A stretch of 64,000 nt of DNA, taken from the NCBI GenBank assembly GCA_029961685.1, contig JARWKL010000003.1, forward strand, positions 18,470,467-18,534,466. The letters run 5' to 3'. A program made the translations under genes and the position numbers. The notes beneath the pieces were generated by a model. The model worked only from the letters and a program-made list of their open reading frames with translations. It ran no database searches and was not told where the DNA came from. The DNA is from Aristolochia californica. Taxonomy: Eukaryota; Streptophyta; Magnoliopsida; Piperales; Aristolochiaceae. Shown piece after piece: positions 33,200 to 44,974 of this stretch. Positions within the stretch are counted from its first letter, which is position 1; each line of letters starts with the position of its first letter.

Positions 33200-33390
33200 T
33201 GTTATACACACAATAACATTATTATTTTAGTGCTTTCTTTAATTTACTTTATTTATTTTAGTTTTAGGCCACATGGGTATTTTTGGAATATTTTATTTAT
33301 AGGGGTATTTTTATAATATTTTATCTTAAACCCTAACGAGGTGAACCCTATTTAAGGGGTATGAGTAATGAGAAACGCAAGCATTGAAGA
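33200..33390 (+). repeat. Element F truncated LTR (about 190 bp)
   Basis: Matches the first half of the LTR at 31190 through the ttaaggggtatgagtaatgag word, then ends near gaagatagac where caulimovirid-related sequence begins. Confidence 0.85.
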
Positions 33391-33429
33391 TAGACAAAAT
33401 GAAAAAAAATGTTACAAAATGTATGATGT

Positions 33430-33545
33430 CATAATCTTAACCATTTTAGTTGGTATAAGGATCTATTCATCACTAAGGAGATGCAATGGCCTGATGCCAA
33501 TAATGAATATTGGAAGCAGTTGAGCAAATACTATGAGTAGGAATT
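33430..33545 (+). pseudogene. Caulimovirid coat-protein scrap in opposite orientation
   Basis: About 80 bases here, on +, match the minus strand at 36250-36330 (the shared word gatgccaataatgaatattg is identical), part of the coat region of the main viral relic. It abuts the RNase H end of that relic head-to-tail in opposite orientation. Annotated as a broken endogenous plant pararetrovirus piece. Confidence 0.7.
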
Positions 33546-34553
33546 TTTTATTTAATAAATCATCTTGAAATTTGCATATGCATTTTACAATACCAAGAAT
33601 TTCTTACTTCATAATAGCATAATTTAAATGTCAATTTTTCCATATTCCATAAGTGAATCAGACATGTCTTTCCAAGTTATTATCTGGATAATTTTTTTTT
33701 AGAATACAACCAAAACATTTATGTGAGGCATCTGTTTCAACAATCTTCTTATAAGAAGGATTGGCAAGGTTGAGACAAGGGTGTTGTTTTACCCTAGCTT
33801 TAATAATTATGACTATTTTATTGTGCAGATTAATCCAAGGTTCAGTTACTTTCTTAGTCTTTGATATAGGATTTTTGAATCCTGGGCAATGTTGGGATAA
33901 TAATCCGTAATATAATTCAAGCTACCAAGAAATCTTTGAAGTCGAATTTTATCTCTGATTTCATCAAGGGATTTTGAAGCAAATTCTATACTTCTTTCAA
34001 TAGGGACTATTTTTCCCTTGTGAATAGTATTACCTAAAAATCTGGTTGAGGTCTGAAAGTGTTTCATTTTTGGGGCTGAAATTACTAAAATATTTCTTTT
34101 GATTATTGTTTTCAAAATATCCAAATGTTTTATAAGAGAATCAATTAATTTGGAATAAACCAGAATATCATCAATATAAACAATTGTGAAATCTGTGTAA
34201 TTTGAAAATGTATCATTCATGATAATTTTTAATTTCGAAGGTGCATTCTTCAGACCAAATGGCATAACATTCCATTCAAAATGTCCAAAAGGAATTGTAA
34301 AAGATGTCTTATACTTATCCTTTTTTGCAATATAAATTTGCCAATATCCATATTTAAGATGAAATTTAGAAAATAATTTGGCTCGATGAAGTTTGTCCAA
34401 TAAATCTTTCTTATTTGGAATTGGATATCTATTCCATATGAGACAATCATTAAGGGGCTTGTAATTAACTACAAGTCTTGGAACTCCTTTTTCTTGCTCT
34501 GCATTTTTATTAACATAAAAAGTAATACAACTCCATGGGAGTAAGGTTTTCAA
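33546..34553 (-). pseudogene. Endogenous caulimovirid reverse transcriptase and RNase H, degenerate
   Basis: Relic of the polymerase of a plant pararetrovirus (Caulimoviridae; florendovirus- or petuvirus-like by eye, genus not settled). The minus-strand frame 34553-33846 has the fingers/palm (NYKPLND, RYPIPNK), MPFGLKNAPS, the YIDD box at about 34168-34179, and the thumb with RFLG repeated. In the first catalytic motif, Asp is replaced by His. A stop ends the frame at 33846. RNase H begins at about 33760 with an ETDAS word, then decays with stops to 33546, where the inverted coat scrap begins. Caulimovirids do not encode integrase, and none is seen. Confidence 0.82.
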
Positions 34554-34699
34554 ATTATTTTATATCCATTAGATTTAGGATTTTTTTATTACCAAGTTCT
34601 AAATATTACTTCTTCATTTGATTAGGTCTAGCCTTAGTCAGGATATTTCTTTCTTCAAACCCTTCTATGTAGGGTTAAGTAATAATATGCTTTTTCCTA

Positions 34700-35300
34700 T
34701 CCCAAAAGCATTAGGAATATCACTACAAATTTATGTAGAGAGTTTACTAAAGAGAATATATTTTCTCTTTGATTTCTAGTGTTTCTAACTTTTACGCTAA
34801 GGTTAAAAATAATATTTCCTTTATGAGAAAACTAATTTGTTGTTCTTTTAAATTTCTCAAGTCTTTAATCTCATTTATAAAGCTCACCTTGGGTTGAGAT
34901 TTGAATGAGAAATAGATTGGTTTTTGATTTATTTCACCAAGAATTCTTTGGTTATTAATGTTTTTAATAGGCATCATTTTCTCCAAGAAAGTTGTGCCTA
35001 ATATTACTTGATGAGTCATATTTTTTACTAATAAAAAATTAGATAATATATAGTGATCTTTAATACAGATTGCTGCATTATTTAATTTTTATTTTATTCG
35101 CAGTTTTTTTGCCACTAGAATTGGCTAGGTTTTGAGTGGTTTTCTCAAAGTATTAGGTTATAATTAACCTTTCTATGATGCAGTTTAAATCCGCTCTACT
35201 ATCAATAACAGCTATCACATTTTTTATTATATGTTCCTGTTCAATGAGCAAATTGATCCTAGTATGCCACTTTTGATGAGTGACTTTAGTTTTTTGGTGA
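34700..35300 (-). pseudogene. Endogenous caulimovirid aspartic protease region
   Basis: On the minus strand an active-site-like Asp-Ser-Arg-Ala (near 35203-35192; D-T-G-A in functional relatives, so the catalytic Gly is lost) is followed by the frame 35019-34792 with VILGTTFLEKM, the typical C-terminal word of caulimovirid and retroviral proteases. It stands between the zinc knuckle and RT, the expected order. Frames are broken several times. Confidence 0.7.
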
Positions 35301-35802
35301 AGAAAAGATTCTTCTCCAATAGATAGTTTACCTATTTTCTTTTCAAGCTTATTTTATAAAGTTCTCAATTGTTTGAGTTTTGTGTTGATTTCTTTTATCT
35401 CTCTTTGTAATTGATTAAGGGAGATATGATGTTTAGTTTCTTTGGAAGTCTCATCTTCCAATCTCCTAAAAAAATCTTTAGGGAATAATGTTGGACACCA
35501 TGGATTTTCTAACTATCTTTTTTCTTGATATTCTTCAATTAGACATCCTTTTTATTAGAGGGTCATCTTCTTGATCGATATCCTCTAAGGTTTCCATTTG
35601 TTATATAGCTAGAACATTGATCTGATTCATTTGAGCTACTGATTATAAATGAGTATTTTTAGAAGAACTACATTTTGTTTTGACTTCTGATTCACTTGTT
35701 GTTGAGCAGTAATAACCTTCATTATTCTTGGAATCAAAATTTAGCTACCTTAATTTTTAATCCTTCATCAATGTCTAGCTGATTATATTTCTCTTTTGTT
35801 TT

Positions 35803-35844
35803 GCATTTTTTTGAATAGTGACCAATTTTTCCACATTTATAACA
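35803..35844 (-). pseudogene. Caulimovirid coat zinc knuckle
   Basis: On the minus strand an exact C-x2-C-x4-H-x4-C knuckle, rich in Lys on both sides, as at the C-terminus of pararetroviral coat domains. Surrounding 35300-36180 is degenerate but keeps many Lys/Glu codons. Confidence 0.8.
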
Positions 35845-36179
35845 AATAATTTTCTTTTTCTCTTTTCTCTTACGATTCCTGGAATCTAAAATTCTAGATT
35901 CTGGAAAGTTCCTTTTATAAGGTTTCTTTTTGTAGTATTTTATACTCTTTTTGACATAGAAGGGATCTAATTTTTTATTTCCTTGTCCCTTGTATTGAAG
36001 GAGAAATTTTTTAGGATAATCACAAGCAAATTGCTCGCAGTATTCTCCAAGCTCTTTTTTTTCTCGATAAAATTTTGCTTACAAAGTTGAGCTTGGAGTT
36101 TTAAATCATTGCATAATGCAAGATCTTCTGTTACTGTGAAACTGCTTAAGTTACCATAGGTGTAATTCTAGTAGTTTAT

Positions 36180-36744
36180 TATCCCTACCTCATTGCCTAA
36201 TTTCTTCCTTACCTTTGCAACAAAGAGACTTGGTAAACCACCAATGAATTTGCCTTTCCAATATTCATTATTGGCATCGGGTCGTTACATCACCTTAGTA
36301 ATGAACACATCCTTTTACCATCTAAAATAGCTAAGAGTACAACATCGCAGGTTTTGCAATATTTCTCTCCCTTTTTCTATCTAGGAGGTTAAGTTTCCTA
36401 TAAAATGATGTAGGATAGCTGGCATCAAAGCATAAAAAAATATCCTCATCACCAAATTGGGTAAGGCCTAATTCGTTTTGGACTATTATGTGGGAAAGAT
36501 ATATTCCATGTTGTTGTTCGGTGGTGATCACATTATCCCACAAACCTTTTAGGACTCCAAAAAACCATATGGTAATCAATTTGGCAATAATCCTGTCAGA
36601 CGTTTTTGTAGCGTAAAAAAATGGTGCTATACATGAGCATCCTTCTGCATAATTAGAAGATTTGGTATTCAGATAAGGCATCCAAATTCCGTTCAAATAT
36701 TTATCACCCATCATATGATTTTTTATCAATATATAATTTTTCAT
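36180..36744 (-). pseudogene. Endogenous caulimovirid coat-protein region
   Basis: The minus-strand frame 36744-36331 (137 codons) includes the WFFGVLKGLWDN word characteristic of the caulimovirid capsid core; after a short break, 36310-36190 carries YWKGKFIGGLPSLFVAKV, the segment duplicated in inverted form at 33430. Order on the minus strand (capsid core, knuckle, protease, RT) fits the family. Confidence 0.75.
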
Positions 36745-37864
36745 CAGACAAAAGGTCTAGGGGAGTTGGTCTCTGGTAATAGAATTTTTTACGGACATGC
36801 CATTTTTTTGGAATTTTTTCTCTCGTATGGGTTATATTTTTTAATCCTAAATTTTATTGAAATATTTCTTCAGTATGGGTTATATTTGTTTAAGAGTTGA
36901 AGAGTCACCTAAACTTTGTTTATGATTAGAGGATGATGAATGCCCAAGATTTGAAGAAAAAACATAATCGAATTTTCTTCACAAAGTTCGATCATATTTA
37001 TATTTAGACCTTTTAGTTTAGACATTAATTCAATTATTTATTATTTATTATTATCAGTTTTCAAATCCTTAATTTGAACTAGAGGTTTAATTAAGAGTTT
37101 ATTGTCCTTAATTAAGGGTAATGTTTTTTAGGGTAGTATCAAAGGTTATTGGTGGAGACCTCAATCGTTTTATTGAATAGAATCTTCTATTCAATTTAAT
37201 TGGTAGCTTATTGTCGAAAAATTTAAATATGTAAAATTATTATGTTTTCTAATTATTCCTAAATGGTTTTCTTGTTCTTCATGGTCTACAAAAGCAATAA
37301 CCTCAATATGTAGTGGCAGATCTAAGGAGGTACTAGTTAATTCTAATGCCTGATTGGAGCTTCCATTCTTTGTTTAATTTACTTAACATATGAATTGGGG
37401 GAACATCCTTGATCTGAAGAATTTTGAACCAGGTGACAAACGACATGAGGGTCCTATGTTCTTCTAGAAGTTCATAAAATTCCTAGGACAATTGTGTCAT
37501 TTCCTCATAATCATAATTTTCAAAAACCCAATTTCTTAATCCTTTGTATCCGGGAGAAATAATTCTATCTGAATAGCTTGTCTATTAATTTTGAATGGAG
37601 GGGGATTGGAAATGAAATCTGAAACCCATTTATACTTGTAATCAAACATAACTATTGTCAGAAACCATTAATTTCACTGGGATTTGACGAAGTTTGCTCA
37701 TTCTCCTTCTTCTCAAAGATTCCATGGGGGGGTTTGGGAATCCAAATTTTTTAATCCTTTAAGAGAAGTATCATCTTTAAATGAGATTTTTATCAACCTT
37801 TGAGATCCTGGAGGTAGATCCAACAACAGAATGTCTAGAAGATGATGGGAGTGAAATTGGAAAT
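36745..37864 (-). pseudogene. Caulimovirid region between movement protein and coat, heavily decayed
   Basis: Multiple stops in all minus frames. The right end (37864-37713) is readable as coding up to the point where gypsy element 1 begins. The viral coding sense picks up again at 50131, beyond element 1. Confidence 0.6.
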
Positions 37865-38704
37865 TGTTATGGTCCCGAGTCATGGATCGAGTAACTCGGT
37901 GTGGATTGGTAAATCCAGCATAGTGAGGGAGTGAGGGAGAGCTTTTGCTCTCGGTAAGGAGGAAAAGGAACCTCCTTTTTGCAGCTGGGCTGCTGGTCTC
38001 GGTAAGGGCTGGAAAGCCCTTGCTGCTGCAGTTCGGATGAGAGGGGAAGAGCCCCTTGCTGCTCATGGCTGAGAGGAGTTAGAACCCTCTTTGCTGCTGT
38101 TCGTGGTTAGGCTGGGAAGCCTCTAACTTGGTTAGTCATTGGATCAGAGGTTAGGAATCCCTAACCTTACAGTTTGCTGGCTTTGATGCTGAATACCCTC
38201 TAACTATGGCTGCTCTCGAGATAGGGGCTGGAAAGCCTCTATCTTTGCTCAGAAAGAGAGGGAGAGACCCTATCTTGCTGTTGTGACGTATGAGAGGCTG
38301 AAGCCTCTCGTTGAGCTCGGAAAAGGGAAAGAAATTCCCCCCTTGTTTTCGGTAAGGAACCAGGTAAAATAGCAATCAAAGAGAGAAGGAAGAAACTCAG
38401 ATTCTAGAGGGAACTTGGACCTGGAGCTCGTCAAGGAGACCCCCTAACCCAAGAGCTCGTCAAGGAGAGCTCCAAACCCTATTTAACCTAATTAGAGACT
38501 TGCCTTTTCTCATTCTCCTTCCCCTCTAAGTAGGTTTGATGCCAACCATAGTTTTAGAGTTAATTATTACAATTCTGCCCCTGTGGCAATTTAACTTAAA
38601 TAATGCACAGAAACAAATTTAAAACAATATGGAAAGAATGCTATTAACTCTGTGACTCAGTGCGCCTACTTGGCATGACTCGGTTAGCTATTGAGTCCTC
38701 AACA
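37865..38704 (-). repeat. 3' LTR of element 1 (840 bp)
   Basis: In + orientation begins tgttatggtcccgagtcatgg and ends attgagtcctcaaca. Contains many short 'ctgct' words and repeated 'gctggaaagcc'-type runs. The purine tract is at 38705-38717 on the minus strand. Matches 49288-50130 along its length with frequent substitutions. A third family member is the solo LTR at 55646-56443. Confidence 0.9.
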
Positions 38705-40354
38705 TCTGTCCCCCTCGGAGAAAGAGCTTGTCCTCAAGCTCATAAGCTGGGTAGACCTGTTTGAAGATGTCCAACTGTTCCCATGTCGCTGCGTCTGCTT
38801 CGGTGGCTGTCCAATGGACTAGAATCTCCCACTGGTCATGAACCAATCTGACTTGTAACAACGTTGCTGATGTAAAGATGATGTGTCCGTTGTCCATCAG
38901 AGGAAGGAATGGAGCGGTTGTGGGGTGTGAGCCCGTATATGGTTTCAGGAGGGAAACATGAAACACATCATGTAGCTTGGTCGTGGCTGGAAGTTGTAGT
39001 TGATAGTCCACTGGTCCCACACCCCGAATAATGGAGAAAGGCCCAAAGTACTTGGGTGATAGCTTATAGCGTGGCGGTACGGCAATGGAATGTTGTCTAT
39101 ACTATTGGAGTCGAAACCAAGCGTAGTCCCCCACCTCGTACGAGACATCTCTTTGTCCCTTGTAGTAGAAATATTTCATACAAACCTGAGGGCACAGGAG
39201 GCAATCTGTAATATTCTATAATACCTGATCGCGATCCATGAGTGCTTGATCAATGGCTTCCATGTTGGTGAACGGTGGAGTATAAGAGATGAGCCGAGGG
39301 GTATCCTTGCCATATAGAACCCGGAATGGAGTGGATTGCAAGGCTGAGTGGAATGAAGTGTTGTAACCATATTCACCCCATGGTAGCCACTGAACCCAGT
39401 GTTTAGGACGATTGCCCACAAGGCACCATAGATACATTTCTATGGTGCGATTAACCACCTCGGGATTGCCATCTGTCTGAGGATGATATGAGGAGGAAAA
39501 TTTCAACTTCGTGCCACTCAAACGAAAAAGTTGTTTCCAGAAAGTCTTGGTAAATATCACGTCCCAATCACTGACAATATATTTTGGAATGCCATGCAAG
39601 CAGACAATATGCACAAGGAAGGTCTGTGCCACTCGTGAGGCTATATATGGATGTGCCATAGGAATAAAATGTGCAAGAGAACCGATTGACCACCACAAAT
39701 ATTACTGGTATGTTGGCAGACTGGGGAAGACCCTCGACAAAGTCCATCAAAATATCGGCCCAGACTTGTGTAGGGAGTGTGAGAGGTTGAAGAAGACCTG
39801 CTGGACTTAATTGTTCAGCCTTGTTGCGTTGACATACCTGGTAGGCTATGACATATGTGGCTATGGTGGTCTTTATGGCTTGCCAATAGAAATATTCTCA
39901 AATGCGCTACAATGTTTTTTGGATGCCTTCATGTGTGTTGTCAAGGTAGACAGAGAGGATGGCTGGAATCAACTTGGAAGTGTGTGGTAGATAAATCTGC
40001 ATTTTGTAGAAAATAAGTAAATCCTGGACGGACCACTTAGAATCCATTTTCCCCTTTGTAACCTTTTTTTGTAGCTCCTATAGGACAGGAAGAGTGGCAT
40101 GTGCCTCTCTAACCAAGTCTAAGATGAGGAAATGAGGCTAGTTGATAGCATATACGAGCTACTGGTGCTCGGAACGCCGTGACAAGGTATCTGCCACCTT
40201 GTTTAATCTTCCCGAATGATACTCGACCGAAAAATCAAATCCCATATACTTACTGATCCAGTGTTGCTATGGAGAAGTTGTGAGGCGTTGTTCAAGTAAG
40301 AATATAAGGCTGTAATGATCAGTACGGACGACAAATGCACGGCCCCATAAATAA
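38688..40354 (-). pseudogene. Element 1 integrase, chromodomain-like tail and RNase H end
   Basis: From right to left: FVVRTDHYSLIFLLEQ (RNase H third acid, 40340-40290), HWISKYMGFDFSVEY-type word (near 40250), HTHEGIQKTL and CQVCQRN-type zinc-binding words (39930-39820), MMDFVEGLPQ with the first Asp (39750-39568), IVSDWDVIFTKTFW (R to W next to the second Asp), SSYHPQTDGNPEVVNRTIEMYL (39698-39420), RVLYGKDTPRL, and the C-terminal GPVDYQLQLP, FHVSLLKPY, WEILVHWTATEADAATWEQL and YELEDKLFLRGG (39020-38688). Several stops and shifts. Confidence 0.88.
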
Positions 40355-41199
40355 TGTATTGAGGGCTCAATAGCACACCGAGTAACCCAAAGGAGGCGGC
40401 AATGACTCACTGAGTTTATTACTTTTAAATTTCATATTTTATATTGCTTTAATTATAGTTTTTCATTAATTATGTAATGAGCAAAGACACAGTCGTAGAA
40501 TTTTCAGTTTTAGCCCTAAAACACTTATGACGTCAAACCCTATTTAGATGGTAGAGAAATAGAGAAAAGGCAAGTCTTGAATTTGGTTAAACAGGGTTTG
40601 GAGTTCTCCTTGACGAACTCTTGGGTTGGAAGGTCTCCTTGACGAGCTCCAAGTATACTCTCTCTTGATTTTGGGTTTATTCTTCATCTCTTTGAATTCT
40701 GGTTTGCATTGTTATTATTCAAGCTAAGGGAGAGAGACTTGAGAGACTGTTTTCCGAGTTCAAGAAGAGGCTTTAGCCCCTTCCACATTCACAGCAGTAA
40801 GAGAGAGTTGATCTCTTTCATTCCGAGCAAGAAAGGGAGTTTCTTGACTCCCTAAAACGTGAAGCACATTCAAAGGAGGTTGCTTTAGCCTTTAACCGAG
40901 CAAGGCAGGGTTAGGAAGGACTAACCCATCATACGTGAACAACAACAACCTTTCTAGAGGGTCCCTACCCTCTTGGACGTGAGCAAAAAAAATGGTCTAA
41001 CCCTTCCTGGCAGAGAACAACAAGAGAAGTCTTCTTTTAATCAAGAAGACTAAGAAAAGGAAACTCCTGATCAATCTTACTGAGAACAGGTAAGGAAAGG
41101 AGGTTCTTTTCTTCATTACCAAGACCAAGAACCCTAACACAGTGTTGGATTCACAATTACCTCGCCAAGTTACTAGATCAATGGCTAGGGACCATAACA
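40355..41199 (+). repeat. 5' LTR of element 2 (845 bp)
   Basis: Starts tgtattgagggctcaatagc and ends aggaccataaca-type (ggctagggaccataaca), followed by acttggtatcaaagc, an initiator-Met primer site at 41203. The region 40610-40660 repeats the gttctccttgacga word. Confidence 0.9.
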
Positions 41200-41223
41200 A
41201 CTTGGTATCAAAGCAATAACACG

Positions 41224-42134
41224 GTGGAGAAAAGACTTAATGAGTTAAAGGAATTGGTGCTCAGAGGTCAACAAACACAGGCAGAGACTGATAGAAAAAT
41301 TGCTCTAATCATGGAGCAGATAGTACAAATTCCATATATGAATATTCAGATTGAGAGATTTTCTGGAATTATGGAAAATATGACAATTGGAAGGAACTCA
41401 ATTCCGAAACAAAGAGGAGAGGACAATTCGCACAACAGAGGGGGAGATCAGTTTGCTAGGCACACTAGTTTTCTTGGCCAAATTGGAAACTTCAACCAAG
41501 GAGGAGGCACCGTACCAAGGTCTACAAAACTTGATTTTCCTACTTTTAATGGGTCAGAAGACTCTTTGATTTGGTTACATAGGTGCAAAAAAAAAATTAT
41601 CCATCAAAGAACAACAGCATGTGATATGGTAGGGCTGGCCGCTTTCCACTTGCTTGAGGAAGCCCAACTTTTGTTTTATAAAGTTGAGTCGGATAGATTA
41701 GTGCTGGATTGTGAAGAGTTTAAATAATTATGCACTATACGATTCGGTTCTCCAGCCCACAGCAATCCCTTGGGGAATTTGGTGCTATTACGACAAACTG
41801 GTCTAGTGGAGTTCTATAAAAAACAGTTCCAAGAAAAATTGGCAAGAGCTAGCAGGATGGTTCGTGTAGACCAGCAGGTCAATTTATTAACAGTGGGCCT
41901 TAATGAGTCATTACGGTTAGAGGTGGAGCTACAAGCACCTGCTGACTTAGCTCGAGCAATGAATCTAGTTCGACAAAAAGTTCAAAACAGGAGGCCAGCT
42001 TAGCAAAGGGACCAGAACACTTTCACTAGCTGGCAAGGGAGGCGCAAAACTAATACTCAACTAGCTTCTCAGGCAGGGCAACAAGTCAGAAAGTATCCGA
42101 GTATTAATCCTACAGTAGATACACGGCCCCACAA
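41224..42134 (+). pseudogene. Element 2 gag, C-terminus lost
   Basis: Frame 41224-41727 has a coiled-coil-like N-terminal part (KRLNELKELVLRGQQTQAE), the HTSFLGQ word, TKLDFPTFNGSEDSLIWLHRC and FHLLEEAQLLFYKV; after a stop, 41770-42000 gives GNLVLLRQTGLVEFYKKQFQEKLARASRMV and LRLEVELQAPADLARAMNL. The zinc knuckle and everything to mid-RT are missing. Sequence resembles gag of element D (HTSFLGQ, RQTG-QYQKLFQEKL). Confidence 0.85.
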
Positions 42135-42744
42135 TATGGTCCCTAGCCAAGGATCTAGTAACTTGGCGAGGTAATTGTGAATCCAGCACTGTATTAGGGT
42201 TCTTGGTCACTGTAATGAAGAAAATAACCTCCTTTACTTAACTATTCTCGATAAGATTGAAAAGGAGTTTCCTTTTCTTAGTCTTCTTGGTTCAAAGAAG
42301 ACTTCTCTAGCTGTTCTCGGCTAGGAAAGGTTAGACCCTTTTTGCCACTCACGTCCAAGAGGGTAGGGACCCTCTAGAAAGGTTTCTGCTGTTCACGTAT
42401 TAGGTGTTAGGCCTTCCTAACCCTGCCTTGCTCGGTTAGAGGCTAAAGCAACCTCCTTTGAATGTGCATCACATTTAGGGAGTCAAGAAACTCTCTTTCT
42501 TGCTCAGAATGAAGAGTCAACTCTCTCTTACTACTGTGAATGTGGAAGGGGCTAAAGCCTCTTCTTGAACTCGAAAAAAATTCTCTCAAGTCTCTCTCCC
42601 TTAGCTTGAATAACATAAATGCAAACCAAAATTCAAAGAGATGAAGGATAAACCCAAAATCAAGAGAGACTAAATCTGGAACTCATCAAGGAGAGCTCCC
42701 AACCCTAGAGATCATCAAGGAGAACTCCAAACCCTATTTAACCT
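42135..42744 (-). repeat. Inverted LTR fragment inside element 2
   Basis: About 610 bp match the 3' three quarters of the element 2 LTR on the minus strand (start tatggtccctagccaaggatc, end ccaaaccctatttaacct). It sits exactly where gag end, protease and RT start should be, so a rearrangement exchanged roughly 1.5 kb of coding sequence for a reversed LTR piece. Confidence 0.85.
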
Positions 42745-42754
42745 ACATTCCATG

Positions 42755-43140
42755 CATCAATGAATGAGGTATTCCACATATATCTTCTCAAATTTGTACT
42801 TGTTTTTTTATGACATACTCATTTATAACCAATCTAGACATCAACATTTAGAGCATTTACAGTTGGTATTTGAATTTTTGCATGCCCATCAATTATATAT
42901 AAATAAATCAAAATGTTTTTTTGTGACATCAGATGTGGCCTATCTTGGCCATATTATTTCACATGATGGAGTCACAGTGGATTCCGAGAAAATTCAGGCT
43001 ATTGAAGATTGGCCGCAACCTATGAATACCTCGGCTTTGTGAGGGTTTTTGGGATTGGTAGGTTATTACAGAAAACTTATCAGAAACTATGGATCGATTG
43101 CTGCACCATTGACAAATCTTCTCAAGAAAAATTCATTAGA
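42755..43140 (+). pseudogene. Element 2 reverse transcriptase, second half
   Basis: Begins in the middle of the palm: [11 protein letters not shown] occupies the FFDDILIYS box, with the first Asp changed to Tyr. YINKSKCFFVTSDVAYLGHIISHDGVTVDSEKIQAIEDWPQP follows, then a stop, and FLGLVGYYRKLIRNYGSIAAPLTNLLKKN. The first catalytic motif is absent. Confidence 0.88.
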
Positions 43141-43600
43141 TCTCAAATTAGCTCTTGCATCCGCACTAGTTCTGCAACTTCCCAATTTTGAGGAGTTATT
43201 TGACGTCGAGTGTGATGCCTCAGGTGGGGGCATTGGGGCCATTCTACAACAACACTTTCACCCTATTGCATATTTCAGCTGACAACTAGTAGTACGACAT
43301 CACAAATTGCCAGCATATGAACGGGAGTTAATCGGGTTGGCCAAAGCCATACAACATTGGTGTCCGTATTTATGGGGTCATGCATTTCTTATTCGGATTG
43401 ATCATTATAGCCTCAAATATTTTCTGGAGCAGTGCCTAACGAATTCTCCTCAACAACACTGGATAAGTAAATTGATGGGATTCGACTGTATAGTGGAATA
43501 TCGCGCCGATAGATTAAACAAGGTGGCTGATGCCTTGTCCCAATGGTTGGAGACCCCCACCACTTCAATATGCTATCAGCTAGCCTTGTTTTCTTCTATT
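43141..43600 (+). pseudogene. Element 2 RNase H
   Basis: ALASALVLQLPNFEELFDVECDASGGGIGAILQQHFHPIAYFS then a stop, and YERELIGLAKAIQHWCPYLWGHAFLIRIDHYSLKYFLEQ with all three acids (ECD, ERE, IDH). HWISKLMGFDCIVEYRADRLNKVADALSQ closes it. Confidence 0.88.
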
Positions 43601-44581
43601 AGACTTGGTGAAGGAGGAAAATGCCAACAATCTGGTTCTTCTTGATATGCACAAGAAAATCACAAAGGGGGCCATGGACTCTAGATGGACTATTCAGAAC
43701 TCTCTTATTTATTATCGCTTGCGTTTATATATCCTACACACTTCAGGTTTGGTTTCAGCCATTATCTCACCATAACATGACAGTAAACATGAAGGCATCC
43801 AGAAAACCTTGCATTGCATTCGAGCGGATTTCTATTGGCAGGGTATGAAGACCTCTATTGCAACATATGTAACATCTTGTCAGGTATGTCAATGTAACAA
43901 GGCTGAATACTTAAGTCCAGTGGGTCTCCTGCAACCTTTGGCACTTCCTACACAGGTGTGGACCAACATTTCTATGGACTTCGTCGAAGGTCTTCCACTA
44001 TCTTCCGGCAAATCGATATTATTTGTGGTGGTGGATTGATTCTCCAAATATGCTCACTTCATACCCATGGCTCACCCATATACAACATCCAAAGTGGCAC
44101 ATATATTTCTCAAGCATATTGTTCGTTTACATGGTATTCCAGAATCGATTGTCAGTGATCGGGATGTGGTTTTTACTAGCACTTTTTGGCGTGAACTATT
44201 TTGTCTCTGCGGCACCAAGTTGAAGTTATCGTCATCCTATCATCCTCAAACAGACGGACAAATAGAGGTCATTAACCGCACTGTGGAAATGTATCTCTGA
44301 TGTCTTGTGTGCGATCGTCCTAAAACTTGGGTGCAATGGATACCATGGGCGGAGTATTGTTACAACACCTCCTTCCACACAACTTTACAATCTACTCCCT
44401 TCAACGTTCTCTATGGCAAAGATCCTCCTCGACTTTTATTGTATACTTGGGGCACCACTCGTGTGGACTCTATCGATCAAGCACTTATGGAACGGGACCA
44501 GGTGCTACAGAATATTTCAGATCGCCTCCTCAAAGCACAAGTTTGTATGAAGGACTTCTATGACAAGGGACACCAGGATAT
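43601..44581 (+). pseudogene. Element 2 integrase core
   Basis: CIRADFYWQGMKTSIATYVTSCQVCQCNKAEYLSPVGLLQPLALPTQVWTNISMDFVEGLP has the zinc-binding Cys pair and first Asp (43809-44036, then a stop). MAHPYTTSKVAHIFLKHIVRLHGIPESIVSDRDVVFTSTFW and SSYHPQTDGQIEVINRTVEMYL carry the second Asp and the Glu (44067-44298, stop). WAEYCYNTSFHTTLQSTPFNVLYGKDPPRLLLY leads to FYDKGHQDI, where the solo LTR intervenes. Confidence 0.88.
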
Positions 44582-44969
44582 AATTATGGACTCCATAGCA
44601 GGTCTAGTGATTAGTAGACGCCATGGTTAAATCATGTAATTTTTGGGTTTAAGAACTTGAGTGGTTTAGATGTAATTTTCTTTCTTTTCATGGGCATTGT
44701 TACTGGCCTTTACCTTGTACTCGAACCCTAGTCCTCTCTTATGGGGGGGACGATTGCTTGAAAAGAATTAAGCTTGATCATTAGTCTAAAACCAGAGATC
44801 GGATACTCTCTCTTCCAAGGAGGTCCAAGGTGCAAGCTTCCTTCGAAAGCTTTATTCTTCTCAACCATAGGATGTTCGAAAAATCCCAAGCCTCTCTCAC
44901 GGACGAATTTCAATCTGGAGCCAAGAGGAGATTGCCGGGTGATTTGATTGACGGCAAGGGACCTTAACA
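44582..44969 (+). repeat. Solo LTR (388 bp) in element 2 integrase, with target duplication
   Basis: Resembles the LTR at 10850-11223 (shared tatggactccatagca start, tgtaatttt, gattgccgggtga and final taaca words). Flanked on both sides by gatat (44577-44581 and 44970-44974), an exact 5-bp duplication. The first two bases are aa instead of TG. Integrase sense resumes immediately after the right gatat. Confidence 0.9.
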
Positions 44970-44974
44970 GATAT

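Larger units (their letters stand above)
31190..33390 (+). mobile_element. Non-autonomous LTR element F with partial tandem repetition
   Basis: Structure: full LTR 31190-31578 (389 bp), primer site at 31581 (tggtatcagagc), interior 31593-32683, LTR start only (32684-32748), a second copy of the last 450 bp of the interior (32750-33199) and a further LTR start (33200-33390, about 190 bp). The interior has no protease, RT or integrase. It keeps a short gag-like N-terminal frame and, right before each purine tract, codons for FELEDKLVFQGG, the last residues of a chromovirus pol. It therefore looks like an internally deleted chromovirus. Its right edge meets caulimovirid sequence. Confidence 0.8.

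Noticed and set aside
33546..37864. An intact or expressible virus
   Set aside because: Stops and shifts in every domain, altered catalytic residues in RT and protease, and a 12.3-kb interruption; a dead relic.
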